The position numbers and the translations under genes are program-made. DNA of 64,000 bases, taken from Streptomyces sp. SAI-127 (GTDB lineage Bacteria > Actinomycetota > Actinomycetes > Streptomycetales > Streptomycetaceae). A model generated the notes under the pieces. It was not told where the DNA came from and made no database searches. It saw only the letters and a program-made list of their open reading frames with translations. Where the stretch lies: assembly GCF_029894425.1 (NCBI RefSeq), contig NZ_JARXYJ010000001.1, positions 5,084,001-5,148,000 on the forward strand, read 5' to 3'. This document shows, piece after piece, positions 23,741 to 32,458 of this stretch. Positions within the stretch are counted from its first letter, which is position 1. Each line of letters begins with the position of its first letter.

Positions 23741-24571
23741 GTGACCTCTCGTGTCCGCAGCGCCCTGTCGGCCGCCCTGATCGCCCTGGCCTGTCTGCTC
23801 GTGCCGTTCGGCGCGGTGGCCGCCTGGGCGGCGTACGGCCTCGCCGACACGGGCCGGTACGTCACGACGATGGCACCGCTCGCCGCCGACCCCGCCGTGC
23901 GGGACAGCGTCGCGGACGCCGTGGAGGGCGAAGTCGGCGAGCCGGTACGGCCCTTGGTGCGCTCCCTCACCCGGACCCCGGCCTTCGGCACCGCCTGGGA
24001 CGCGGGCAACAGAGCCGTCCACCAGGCCGTGTTGAGAGCCGTGCGGGACGGCGGCCACCACGAGGTGACCGTCGACATCGCCCCGATCGCCGCCCGGGTG
24101 GAGCACCGGGTCACCCTGCCCCACACCGAGGTCGCCGTGCTCCCGGCCTCCCAACTCGACCGTCTCCGGAAGGGCTACGAAGTGCTCGAAGTCGCCGGCT
24201 TCTGGCTGCCCGTCACGGCCGCCGTCCTCGCCGTCGCCGGGATCGCGGTCGCCGCCTGCCGCCGCCGCGCCCTCACCGCGACCGCCCTCGGCACCGCACT
24301 CGGCGGCGCCCTGCTGAGCATCGCCGTCGCCGTCGGCCGCCGGCTCACCCTCACCGATCTGCCCGACCCGGTGCACCGCCCGGCCGTGGGCGCCGTCTAC
24401 GACGCCCTGACGGCCACCTTGCGCACGGTCTCCTGGCTGCTCGTGGCCGTCGGCCTGGCGGTGGCTCTGACCTGCTGGCTCACCGGTCGGTACGGCCGGC
24501 CGCGAGCCCGGCGAGGGCCCGCAGGGCCCGTTCCAGATCCGGCACAGCAGCCGACGCGAGCCCAAGCCTGA
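23741..24571 (+). CDS. Membrane protein of unknown function
   Basis: A 276-residue protein. One N-terminal helix (LIALACLLVPFGAVAAWAAY) leads to an extracytoplasmic region of about 130 residues (TGRYVTTMAPLAADPAVRDS through PHTEVAVLPASQ). Three further helices follow: WLPVTAAVLAVAGIAVAA, LGGALLSIAVAV and TVSWLLVAVGLAVALTCWL. This layout, including the TGRYV and ADPAV blocks, is common to a group of uncharacterised actinobacterial membrane proteins. The start is a GTG. Its last 92 bases overlap the 3' end of the convergent MocR gene. Confidence 0.75.
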   Translation: MTSRVRSALSAALIALACLLVPFGAVAAWAAYGLADTGRYVTTMAPLAADPAVRDSVADAVEGEVGEPVRPLVRSLTRTPAFGTAWDAGNRAVHQAVLRAVRDGGHHEVTVDIAPIAARVEHRVTLPHTEVAVLPASQLDRLRKGYEVLEVAGFWLPVTAAVLAVAGIAVAACRRRALTATALGTALGGALLSIAVAVGRRLTLTDLPDPVHRPAVGAVYDALTATLRTVSWLLVAVGLAVALTCWLTGRYGRPRARRGPAGPVPDPAQQPTRAQA

Positions 24572-25808
24572 CCGCGTCCGGGGTGCGGTTCGGGTCGACG
24601 GCGAAGGTGGGCCCGGGCGAGAGGGCGATACCGAGCGCCGCGGCGGCGGCCGTGAAGGTGTCCGCCCGCCAGGGGGCCGGGAGGTGCCACCAGGCGTAGT
24701 ACGCGCGCGGATCGGACCGTACGTCGAACCCGCTCAGGCACTCGGCCAGCACCCGCTGCCTGTGCGCCGCGTCGGCCCGCTTCGCCTCGACCAGCCGCGC
24801 CACGGTCCCGTCCGCCGTCCACCGCGCCCCCGCCTCCAGCGCGAACCGCCCCGCGCTCCACCCACCGGAACGGACGGCGTCCGCCACCGCGTCCACCCGC
24901 TTTTCCGGTACGACGAGAAAGCCGACGGTGAGCCCGGGCGCGACCCGCTTGGAGAGCCCGTCGACGACGTGGGTGAGGGCGGGGGCGAGGGCGGCGAGCG
25001 GGTCGTCGTTCTCCGCGAGGAACGACCAGATGCGGTCCTCCACGACAGGAAGGTCCAAGTCGTGGACGGCAAGCGCGAGTTGCCGCCTGCGCTCGTGACC
25101 GGTCGTCACGGACGTCGGATTGTGCAGGGTCGGCTGCACGTAGAGGGCCGACAGGGGCGCCGTGCGATGGGCGGCGGCCACCGACTCGGGGCGCAGGCCC
25201 TCCTCGTCCGTGGCCAGCGGCACCAGCGTGATACCGAGCCGCACCGCGATCTCCTTGACCACGGGATACGTCAGCTCCTCGACCCCGACCCGGCCGCCCG
25301 GCCGCACCAGGGAGGCGAGGGCGGCGGCGACGGACTGGCGGGCGTTGCCCGTGAAGAGGATCCGGGACGGGTCGGGGCGCCAGCCCGGGGTGGTGAGGAG
25401 AGCGGCGACGGCCTCGCGGGCGGCCGGTGTGCCGGTGGCGGCGGCCGGGCGGAGGGCCTCGGTCAGGACGTCGGGGCGCAGCAGGGGCGCGAGTGCGTCG
25501 GCGAGGAGCTCGGACTGGCCTTCGGCGGACGGGTAGTTGAGCTCCAGGTTGACGGGCGTCCCCGCGTCCTCGATGAGCCCCCGCCCTGGCCGCACCGGCT
25601 CGGTGGCCTTCACGAAGGTGCCGCGGCCCACCTCCCCGACGACCAGTCCCCGCCGTACGAGTTCGCCGTACGCCCGCTCCGCCGTCGACGCGGCGATCCC
25701 GTGCCGGCGCGCGAACTTCCGCTGCGGGGGCAGGCGTTCGCCCGGCCGGAGCCGTCCGGTGGTGATGTCGGCGGCTATGCGGTCGGCGATACGGCGGTAG
25801 TCGTGCAC
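24480..25808 (-). CDS. MocR-type GntR regulator with aminotransferase-like domain
   Basis: A 442-residue transcription factor that joins a GntR winged helix to a fold-type I aminotransferase domain using pyridoxal phosphate. The winged helix covers the first 70 residues (RIAADITTGRLRPGERLPPQ, HGIAASTAERAYGELVRRGL). The effector domain contains RILFTGNARQSVAAALASL, YVQPTLHNPTSVTT, PVVEDRIWSF and the candidate PLP lysine in HVVDGLSKRVAPGL. AGGGGG lies 5 bases before the GTG at 25808. Two 12-bp direct repeats between it and the divergent alpha/beta hydrolase are its likely sites. Convergent overlap of 92 bp with the membrane protein gene. Confidence 0.92.
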   Translation of the reverse strand: MHDYRRIADRIAADITTGRLRPGERLPPQRKFARRHGIAASTAERAYGELVRRGLVVGEVGRGTFVKATEPVRPGRGLIEDAGTPVNLELNYPSAEGQSELLADALAPLLRPDVLTEALRPAAATGTPAAREAVAALLTTPGWRPDPSRILFTGNARQSVAAALASLVRPGGRVGVEELTYPVVKEIAVRLGITLVPLATDEEGLRPESVAAAHRTAPLSALYVQPTLHNPTSVTTGHERRRQLALAVHDLDLPVVEDRIWSFLAENDDPLAALAPALTHVVDGLSKRVAPGLTVGFLVVPEKRVDAVADAVRSGGWSAGRFALEAGARWTADGTVARLVEAKRADAAHRQRVLAECLSGFDVRSDPRAYYAWWHLPAPWRADTFTAAAAALGIALSPGPTFAVDPNRTPDAVRLGLASAAVPDLERALRALAGLAAGRTDR

Positions 25809-25822
25809 CAAGGCCCCCTGTG

Positions 25823-25857
25823 ATTGCACTGAGGGCAAAGATTTTATTGCACCGAGG
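25823..25857. promoter_or_regulatory. Direct repeats ATTGCACYGAGG, candidate MocR site
   Basis: ATTGCACTGAGG at 25823-25834 and ATTGCACCGAGG at 25846-25857 have a 23-bp offset (about two helix turns). They lie in the 75-base region between the MocR gene and the alpha/beta hydrolase gene. MocR proteins such as PdxR and GabR are known to bind direct repeats in divergent promoters. Confidence 0.7.
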
Positions 25858-25883
25858 AATCGGGCCGACCTAGGGTCGGCGTC

Positions 25884-26630
25884 ATGACGGCGATCCCCCT
25901 GGTCCTGGTCCACGGCCACCCCTTCGACCACACGATGTGGCGCCCGCAGATCGAGGCGTTCTCCGCCTCCCGCCGCGTGGTCGCCCCGGACCTGCGCGGC
26001 TACGGCACCGCGGTACCGGCCGCGCCGGTCGAGCGCTTCGAGCGGTTCGCCGAGGACATCGAGGCGCTGCTGAACGAACTGGACGTCACGGCGTGCGTGC
26101 TGGCGGGCCTGTCCATGGGCGGCCAGATCGTCATGGACTGCTACCGGCACTTCCCCGAGCGGATCCGGGCTCTGGTCCTCGCCGACACCTTCCCGGCGGC
26201 GGACACCCCCGAGGGCGTGCGGGTCCGGCACGCGACGGCGGACCGGCTGCTGCGCGAGGGCATGCGCGGGTACGCCGACGAGGTGCTGGAGAAGATGGTC
26301 GCGCCGTATGCATCCCCCGAGGTCAAGGCGCATGTCCACGGCATGATGACGGCCACCCTGCCGGAGTCCGCCGCGGCGGCCCTGCGCGCCCGCGCCGCCC
26401 GCCCCGACTACCGCGAACTGCTGACCCGCGTCACCGTCCCGGCGCTGGTGGCCGTGGGTGCCGACGACACCTACACGCCGGTCGCCGACGCGCAGGCCAT
26501 GCACACGGCGCTCCCGGATTCGGAGCTGCACGTCTTCGAGGGGGCGGCGCACCTGCCCAACCTGGAACGGGCGGGGGAGTTCAACACCGTGCTCGGGGAG
26601 TTCCTGGCGAAGGTCGACGCCCGCTCGTAG
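25884..26630 (+). CDS. Alpha/beta hydrolase
   Basis: A 248-residue cytoplasmic hydrolase of the esterase/lactonase type. The oxyanion region is LVHGHPFDHTMWRPQ. The nucleophile elbow GLSMGGQIV (Ser about 95), the acid VAVGADDTYTP (Asp about 195) and the catalytic His in GAAHLPNLE (about 226) complete the triad. Length and motif spacing are normal. It is transcribed away from the MocR regulator and is probably its target. Substrate unknown. Confidence 0.88.
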   Translation: MTAIPLVLVHGHPFDHTMWRPQIEAFSASRRVVAPDLRGYGTAVPAAPVERFERFAEDIEALLNELDVTACVLAGLSMGGQIVMDCYRHFPERIRALVLADTFPAADTPEGVRVRHATADRLLREGMRGYADEVLEKMVAPYASPEVKAHVHGMMTATLPESAAAALRARAARPDYRELLTRVTVPALVAVGADDTYTPVADAQAMHTALPDSELHVFEGAAHLPNLERAGEFNTVLGEFLAKVDARS

Positions 26631-26640
26631 GCTCGGGACG

Positions 26641-27591
26641 GTGACCCGCCGAAGACTCGGTACCTGGACCGCCGCCCTGCTCTTCGCCGCCGTGAGCGTG
26701 ATCCTGGGGTGCCGGCTCGCCGACACGGACGGCATCACCCCCGTCCCCCAGCTCCTCGCCTTCCTCCCCTGGCTGCTCGCGCCCGCCGGAGCGGGCCTGG
26801 CCCTCACCCTGCTCACCCGGTGGTGGCCCGGGACGATCTGGGCGGGCGTGGTTCTCGGGCTGCTGGCGTGGTTCATCGCCCCCTACGGGCAGGGCGGCGA
26901 GCCGGACGGCCGGGTGCTCGCCTCCTTCCGCGTCCTGACCTCGAACGTCGAGTTCGGACAGGCCACCGACGCCCTCGTCACCGCCGTCCGCGAGGAGAGA
27001 CCGGACGTCGTGTTCGTGGAGGAGTGCGAGTACGGCTGCTCGGCGGCACTGCGGCGGTCCCTGTCCGACGACTATCCCTACCGGCAGTCCGTGGAGGGCG
27101 GCGGCTCAGCGGGGTCCGTCGTCCTCAGCCGCTTCCCCCTGAAGCCCGCCGCCGGGATCCCGGGGAGCACCATGGGCATGCCCGGGGCCGTCGCCGACGT
27201 GCGCGGTCACGCCGTACGGCTGCAACTCGCGCACCCGATGCCCCCGCTGCCGGGGCAACTCGACGTGTGGCGCCGGGAGTTGGGAGAGCTGCGCGACTTC
27301 GCCGCCGCCATGGGCCGCACCCCGACCGTCCTGGCCGGCGACTTCAACGCCTCCCAGGACCATGCGGCCTTCCGCGCGATCCTCGACACCGGGCTGCGCG
27401 ACGCGGCCCGCCTCGCCGGCTCCGGCCGCACGCCCACCTGGCCGGCCCGCACCGCCCCGGCGATCGGCGCGCAGATCGACCACGTGCTGGTGTCGGAGGA
27501 CTTCTCGGCGAGCGACGCTCGCTTCCTGGACCTGGCGGACACCGACCACCGTGCCCTGCTGGTGGACATCGCCCTCCACAGGCCCGGTTGA
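26641..27591 (+). CDS. Membrane-anchored endonuclease/exonuclease/phosphatase-family protein
   Basis: A 316-residue protein. Three N-terminal hydrophobic segments (WTAALLFAAVSVILGCRL, LLAFLPWLLAPAGAGLAL, WAGVVLGLLAWFIAP) anchor it. The EEP domain starts at FRVLTSNVEFG and includes RPDVVFVEEC, SVVLSRFPL, VLAGDFNASQDH and the terminal DTDHRALLVDI. These are the metal and phosphate ligands of the fold. Substrates in the family range from DNA to sphingomyelin and phosphoinositides. The GTG at 26641 lies 10 bases after the hydrolase stop, so the two are likely co-transcribed. Confidence 0.85.
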   Translation: MTRRRLGTWTAALLFAAVSVILGCRLADTDGITPVPQLLAFLPWLLAPAGAGLALTLLTRWWPGTIWAGVVLGLLAWFIAPYGQGGEPDGRVLASFRVLTSNVEFGQATDALVTAVREERPDVVFVEECEYGCSAALRRSLSDDYPYRQSVEGGGSAGSVVLSRFPLKPAAGIPGSTMGMPGAVADVRGHAVRLQLAHPMPPLPGQLDVWRRELGELRDFAAAMGRTPTVLAGDFNASQDHAAFRAILDTGLRDAARLAGSGRTPTWPARTAPAIGAQIDHVLVSEDFSASDARFLDLADTDHRALLVDIALHRPG

Positions 27592-27613
27592 CCTGGCTGT
27601 TCATCATGGCCGC

Positions 27614-28181
27614 ATGTCCCGCATCGGCCTCACCCCACCCGACTGGCTGATCCGGAACCTCCAACCGCAGCACTCACCCGTCCTCAACCACCAGGGCACG
27701 GCCCTGCTGATGCCCCGCCTGCTGGACTCCCTGATGGGCTGCGGGATCGCCCTGGTCGCGGGTTACCTGCTGTGGCCGGAGAGCTGGCACACGCGGGTCG
27801 GCGACCGGCTCGCCGACGCGGTCGCCGACACGGCCCGCTATGTGGAGTCGGCGTTCGGGGCCGCCCCCGACCCCGCCGCCCGCGCCCGCATGCGCCGCCG
27901 CCTCTACCGCGACCTCTCGGTGATCCGCACGGAGTTCCAGCGCGCGCTGACCGAGCCGCCGCCCACCGGACGCCGGGCGGCGGCCTGGTGGCCGCTGGTC
28001 GTCGCCGTCGAGCGGATCGTGGACGCGACGACGGCGGCGAGGGTGCGGGTACGGCACGGGGCGGCCCGAGGTGGACGTGCTGTACGCGGTCAGGACGGAC
28101 CTGACAGGGCCGGCGGGCAGCGTGCTGGAGCCCCTGCGGCAGGAGGTGGCGGCAGCCAGGGCCGTCGCCCAACCGTCCTAG
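27614..28181 (+). pseudogene. Internally deleted and frameshifted FUSC-family protein
   Basis: The first 26 codons (MSRIGLTPPDWLIRNLQPQ...) resemble the N-terminus of actinobacterial FUSC-family proteins. They run straight into the end of a membrane domain (CGIALVAGYLLWPESWHTRV) and the cytoplasmic helical region (LYRDLSVIRTEFQRAL). The two transmembrane domains, normally several hundred residues, are missing. Near 28065 the frame changes. The expected C-terminus continues in another frame as EVDVLYAVRTDLTGPAGSVL to TAG 28179-28181. At least two lesions are therefore present. Confidence 0.75.
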
Positions 28182-28218
28182 CTGCCCCCATCCCGGTCCC
28201 ACAGCGGCATCGGTACCG

Positions 28219-30279
28219 CTAGACCCCGATGTCGTCCCCGTCCTTGCGCCACACGGCCACGACCGCCGGCCGCACGATCTTTCCCGGGCCGTCGGGCCAC
28301 GTGCTCGCCGGCTTCTCCACCGTCGCCCCGCTGATCTCCCCCGGGTGCTGCACCGCCACCAGCACCCGCCGGTCCTGCACCAGCGGGCCACAGGTCTCGG
28401 CCCCCGTCGGCACGGTCAGGAACTGCTTGAGCTCACCCCGCCGCTCCCCCTTCGTGGCGACACCGAACAGCCCGTCGTGCGACCCCAGCTGGTTCCCGTC
28501 CGTGGAGATCCACAGGTTCCCGTGGGGATCGAAGGCCACGTTGTCCGGGCAGGAGATGGGGCTCACGGCGTCCTTCGGGAAGCCCGCGAAGTAGGTGGCA
28601 GGGTCCTCGGGGTCCCCGGCGACGAGGAACAGCGTCCAGGCGAACTTCGTGCTGTCGGCCCGGTTCCACCGCTCGGTGAGCTCGAGGATGTGCCCGTGCT
28701 TGTTGGCGTTGCGGGGGTTGGCCTCGTCGGCGGGGGCGTTCGTGCCGACACCGCGGTTGGTGTTGTTGGTGAGCGCGACGTACACCTTGCCCGAGTGCGG
28801 GTTCGGCTCGATGTCCTCGGGCCGGTCCATCTTGGTCGCCCCGACCTTGTCGCCGGCGAGCCGGGTGAAGACGCACACCTCGTCGGCGGTCATCCCCTCG
28901 ACGTGCGACACGGCACCCTTCTCCGTGGCGGTGACCAGCGGAATCCACTCGCCGCCGCCGTCGAACTCCCCGTCGGCGGGAAGCTTCCCAGTGCCGTCGA
29001 TCTCGATGGCGGGGGAGTCACCGGTGACGCGGGCGACGTACAGGGTCCCCTCGTCGAGCAGGGAGAGGTTGTGCTCCCGCACGGCCCTGCCGCTGCCGTG
29101 CTTCATCCGCTTGCTGCCGACGAACTTGTAGAAGTAGTCGAACCGCTCGTCGTCCCCGGAGTACACGACCGGCCGCCCGTCGTGCGTGAGCCGTACGGTC
29201 GCGCCCTCGTGCTTGAACCGGCCGAGCGCGGTGTGCTTGCGGGGCGCGGAGGAGGGGTCGTAGGGGTCGAGCTCGACGACGTACCCGAAGCGGTGCACCT
29301 CGTTGGGCTCCTGGGCGACGTCGAAGCGCTTGTCGAACCGCTCCCACTTGCGCTCGCTGGCGCCCGTCCCGATCCCGTACCGCTTGTCCGTGGCCCGGCC
29401 GGCGTTGGCGAAGTACTGGTTGAAGTTCTCCTCGCCGTGGAGGGTGGTGCCCCAGGGGGTCGTGCCGCCGGAGCAGTTGTTGAGCGTGCCGAGGACCTTC
29501 CGGCCCGTGGGGTCGGCGGAGGTCTTCAGCAGGTCCGACCCGGCGGCGGGGCCGGTCAGCCGGAACTCGCTGGTGGCGGTGACGCGCCGGTTGAGGTGGT
29601 GGCGGGGTACGACGGTGAGCGCGCCGTTCTTCTTGTTCTCCTCCACGACGACGGCGGACAGGCCGTGCGCGGCCCAGGCGATCTCGACCTGCTCACGGGT
29701 GGGGGCGGCGGCGTCGTAGCCACGGAACATGAGCACTTCGTCGGTGTACTCGTGGTTGGCGACGAGTACCTGGCGGCCGCGCTCGCCCGGGAGGGGCAGC
29801 AGCGCGAGGAAGTCGTTGTTGTACCCGAACTGGCCGGCCTGGGCGGCGGCGGTCTGCCGGTCCGGGTCGAAGGCGGGGGCGCCGCGCAGGATGGGCTCGC
29901 CCCAGCGGACGACGACGTTCTGGGAGTAGCCGGCCGGGACGGTCACGGTGTCGGCGGTGTTCGGCGCGACGGGGGTGAACCGGAGCCCGCGGGCGGCCTT
30001 GCCCTTGGGCCTGGGCTTGGCCGTGGCCTGCTGGGCGGCGGCTTCGGCCGACGGGGCCGCGACGACGGTGCCCGCGGTGCCGGCCGCGGCGGCGACCGTC
30101 ACGACGGCGGCGGCGCGCATCATCGAACGGCGGCTGAGCGCGGTGGCGATCACGTCGCCGACGTACGGGTTGGAGGAGGTGTTGGGCGCCGGGTGGAAAC
30201 AGGCGTCACCACACCGGAAACGGCAGGTCAGGGCGGACCGTCCATGGACGGTGTTGATCAACGGTAGCTGTACGCGCAC
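28219..30279 (-). CDS. phoX: PhoX-type alkaline phosphatase (DUF839), Tat-exported
   Basis: A 686-residue secreted phosphomonoesterase. A Tat signal (SRRSMMRAAAVVTVAAAAG) begins near residue 49 after an unusually long N-region. PhoX-family features follow: RWGEPILRGAP, QFGYNNDFLALLPL, LVANHEYTDEVLMF, LNNCSGGTTPWGTTLHGEEN (calcium/iron-site region), RPVVYSGDDERFDYFYKF, MDRPEDIEPNPHSGKVYVAL and SCPDNVAFDPHGNLWISTD. PhoX enzymes use calcium and iron rather than zinc. GGGGAG lies 7 bases before the GTG at 30279. A PHO box 75-96 bases upstream points to PhoP control. Confidence 0.92.
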   Translation of the reverse strand: MRVQLPLINTVHGRSALTCRFRCGDACFHPAPNTSSNPYVGDVIATALSRRSMMRAAAVVTVAAAAGTAGTVVAAPSAEAAAQQATAKPRPKGKAARGLRFTPVAPNTADTVTVPAGYSQNVVVRWGEPILRGAPAFDPDRQTAAAQAGQFGYNNDFLALLPLPGERGRQVLVANHEYTDEVLMFRGYDAAAPTREQVEIAWAAHGLSAVVVEENKKNGALTVVPRHHLNRRVTATSEFRLTGPAAGSDLLKTSADPTGRKVLGTLNNCSGGTTPWGTTLHGEENFNQYFANAGRATDKRYGIGTGASERKWERFDKRFDVAQEPNEVHRFGYVVELDPYDPSSAPRKHTALGRFKHEGATVRLTHDGRPVVYSGDDERFDYFYKFVGSKRMKHGSGRAVREHNLSLLDEGTLYVARVTGDSPAIEIDGTGKLPADGEFDGGGEWIPLVTATEKGAVSHVEGMTADEVCVFTRLAGDKVGATKMDRPEDIEPNPHSGKVYVALTNNTNRGVGTNAPADEANPRNANKHGHILELTERWNRADSTKFAWTLFLVAGDPEDPATYFAGFPKDAVSPISCPDNVAFDPHGNLWISTDGNQLGSHDGLFGVATKGERRGELKQFLTVPTGAETCGPLVQDRRVLVAVQHPGEISGATVEKPASTWPDGPGKIVRPAVVAVWRKDGDDIGV

Positions 30280-30353
30280 TTTTGCTCTCCCCTTGCTTCC
30301 CCTTGAAGCTCGCTTGACGGACGGTAGGTGCGCGTCCGTGCGAGAGCGGGGCG

Positions 30354-30375
30354 GGGCGGTGAACGGTGAATGAAC
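30354..30375 (-). promoter_or_regulatory. PHO box (two 11-nt direct repeat units)
   Basis: On the minus strand GTTCATTCACC (30375-30365) is followed directly by GTTCACCGCCC (30364-30354). This fits the Streptomyces PhoP direct-repeat consensus built on GTTCACC. It lies just upstream of phoX, consistent with activation under phosphate limitation. Confidence 0.75.
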
Positions 30376-30551
30376 CCGGGGTGGACGTAGCGGAGTTGAC
30401 GCCACGCGCGGGTGAAGTCCGGAAGTAGGTCTTGACGCCCGGAGCCCTGTGCACCTGCCCCTGCCGAAGATCGCCTTCCGGGGCCGCTAACCTTACGTGT
30501 CCGTCCTGGCCAGGGATTGACGGGCTACAACTCATGCGAAGGGTTGCGCAC

Positions 30552-32315
30552 ATGGGCATTCTCACTCTCCTGCGGAACGCGTTCGGCGGCCGATCACGCA
30601 AGGGCGCTGCCACCGAGGCAGAGGGTGCGGAGGCGACTCCTTCGCAGGAGACGGCACCGAAGCCGACGCCTACGAAGGCGGCTACGGTCCCCGAACCGCG
30701 TACCTCCACCCTCTCCACCTCCTCCGAGCACGAACTGGTCGCAGCGGCCTTCGACAAGGCGGCGGCCTCCAAGCCAACGCCTTCGGCGGAGACTCCGGCG
30801 ACGGAGGAAGCCGGGACCCCGAAGAACACAGAGATCCCGACACAGCCGGTCCCGGACGACTCGGCGCCTGAGATGCCGGTGACCGAGAAGGCGGTGCCTG
30901 AGGAATCGACGGCGGAGGAGCCGGGGGCTGAGTCCGGGGCATCCGCGGAGGTGCCGACGGCAGAAGCCGCATCCGCCGAGGTGCCGACGGCAGAAGCCGG
31001 GGCATCCGCGGGGGAGGCGGTGGCTGAGGAGGCGCCCGCCGAGGAACCGGTGGCGAAGGAAGCGGCCGTACAGGAGACCGCTGCCGAAGAGCCGGCGGCC
31101 GAGGAGTCCGCCGCGGCGGAGCCGACGGCTGAGGAGGCGCCCGCCGAGGAACCGGTGGCGAAGGACGCTGCCGTGGAAGAGCCGGCCCCGGTCGCGGTGG
31201 CGGACGAGAAGCCGCTGGTGGCGGAGGCAGCACCGGAGCCCGGGCCCGAGCCGGAAGCCGCCCCGGAACCCGAGGCGAAGCCCACCGCGGAGGCCGCCCC
31301 TGAGCCGAAGCCCGAACCGGCGGCCGAGGTCACTCCCGACTCCGCCGTCGAGTCCGAGGCAGAGCCGGTGGCCACGGCCGAGCCGGATGCCGTCGCCGAA
31401 GTCACGCCCGAGCCCGTCGCCGAGGCCGAGCCGGATTCCGTCCAGGAGCCCGAGCCCGTCGCCGTCGAAGCGGCGCAGCCGGTCGCCGAGGTCACGCCCG
31501 AGCCGGCGTCCGAGACCGTCGTAGAACCGGAGCCGCAGTCGACCGCCGAGGTCGCCCCGGAGCCCGAGCCCGAGCCGGAACCGACCGTCACCCCGGAAAC
31601 CCCGGTCCCCGCGGCAGCGGACACCGCAATCGCGGCCGTCGACGACGCGACCGTCACGGATGGTGCGGGTGGGACGGACCACGCCGTACCCCCCACCCTC
31701 CGCACCGCCTACACCGCCGCCGCCACCGCCCTCACCACCCACGGCCTCACCGGCACCACCGCCACCACCTACCTCGTCCTCGACCGCTCCGCGAGCATGC
31801 GGCCGTACTACAAGGACGGCTCCGCGCAGGCCCTCGGCGAGCAGACCCTCGCCCTCGCCGCCCACCTGGACCCCGAGTCCAAGGTCCACGTCGTCTTCTT
31901 CTCCACCGAACTCGACGGGACCGGCGAGCTCACCCTCACCGACCACGAGAACAAGATCGACGACCTCCACGCAGGCCTCGGTCGCATGGGCCGTACCAGC
32001 TACCACGCGGCCGTCGAGGAAGTCCTCGCCCACCACGGCAAGAACTCCCCCGACGCCCCCGCCCTGGTCGTCTTCCAGACCGACGGCGCCCCGGACGCGA
32101 AGACCCCCGCCACCCAGGCCCTCACGGAGGCGGCGAAGACCCACCCCGGCGTCTTCTTCTCCTTCGTCGCCTTCGGTGACCCGGAGAACAAGGCCTTCGA
32201 CTACCTCCGCAAGCTCAAGCTCCCCAACACGTCCCACTTCCTCGCGGGCGCGACCCCGAAGGAACTCACGGACGCGGAGATCTACGAGGGCATCCTGGCG
32301 AACTGGCGCCCGTAA
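30552..32315 (+). CDS. VWA-domain protein with long acidic Pro/Glu/Ala region
   Basis: A 587-residue cytoplasmic protein. The N-terminus MGILTLLRNAFGGRSRKG is basic. Residues about 20-385 are low-complexity Ala/Glu/Pro/Val, with repeated units such as EEAPAEEPVAK and ASAEVPTAEA. The C-terminal 200 residues are a von Willebrand A domain with the MIDAS motif DRSASM (about 411), TSYHAAVEE and QTDGAPD. Proteins with this VWA type belong to the TerD-associated stress group. GAAGGG lies 8 bases before the ATG. The acidic region probably is a disordered spacer. It is followed by a terminator and metG. Confidence 0.85.
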   Translation: MGILTLLRNAFGGRSRKGAATEAEGAEATPSQETAPKPTPTKAATVPEPRTSTLSTSSEHELVAAAFDKAAASKPTPSAETPATEEAGTPKNTEIPTQPVPDDSAPEMPVTEKAVPEESTAEEPGAESGASAEVPTAEAASAEVPTAEAGASAGEAVAEEAPAEEPVAKEAAVQETAAEEPAAEESAAAEPTAEEAPAEEPVAKDAAVEEPAPVAVADEKPLVAEAAPEPGPEPEAAPEPEAKPTAEAAPEPKPEPAAEVTPDSAVESEAEPVATAEPDAVAEVTPEPVAEAEPDSVQEPEPVAVEAAQPVAEVTPEPASETVVEPEPQSTAEVAPEPEPEPEPTVTPETPVPAAADTAIAAVDDATVTDGAGGTDHAVPPTLRTAYTAAATALTTHGLTGTTATTYLVLDRSASMRPYYKDGSAQALGEQTLALAAHLDPESKVHVVFFSTELDGTGELTLTDHENKIDDLHAGLGRMGRTSYHAAVEEVLAHHGKNSPDAPALVVFQTDGAPDAKTPATQALTEAAKTHPGVFFSFVAFGDPENKAFDYLRKLKLPNTSHFLAGATPKELTDAEIYEGILANWRP

Positions 32316-32343
32316 CCCCCGAAGATCACCACCGCTCACCACC

Positions 32344-32387
32344 GGGCCGCCCCCTTCCCACCCCGTAAAACGGGAAGCGGGCGGCCC
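32344..32387. terminator. Hairpin terminator after the VWA gene
   Basis: GGGCCGCCC (32344-32352) pairs with GGGCGGCCC (32379-32387), and CTTCCC inside pairs with GGGAAG. It separates the VWA gene from metG. Confidence 0.75.
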
Positions 32388-32458
32388 ACCCATGTCGGAT
32401 ACGATTTCAAGACTCGCGAAGCGACTCACCCGCACGACCAACCTGGGAGCAGCCCCCG

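Noticed and set aside
28345..30267. 640-codon plus-strand frame opposite phoX
   Set aside because: Val/Gly/Arg-rich translation without motifs. phoX has signal, motifs and a PHO box.
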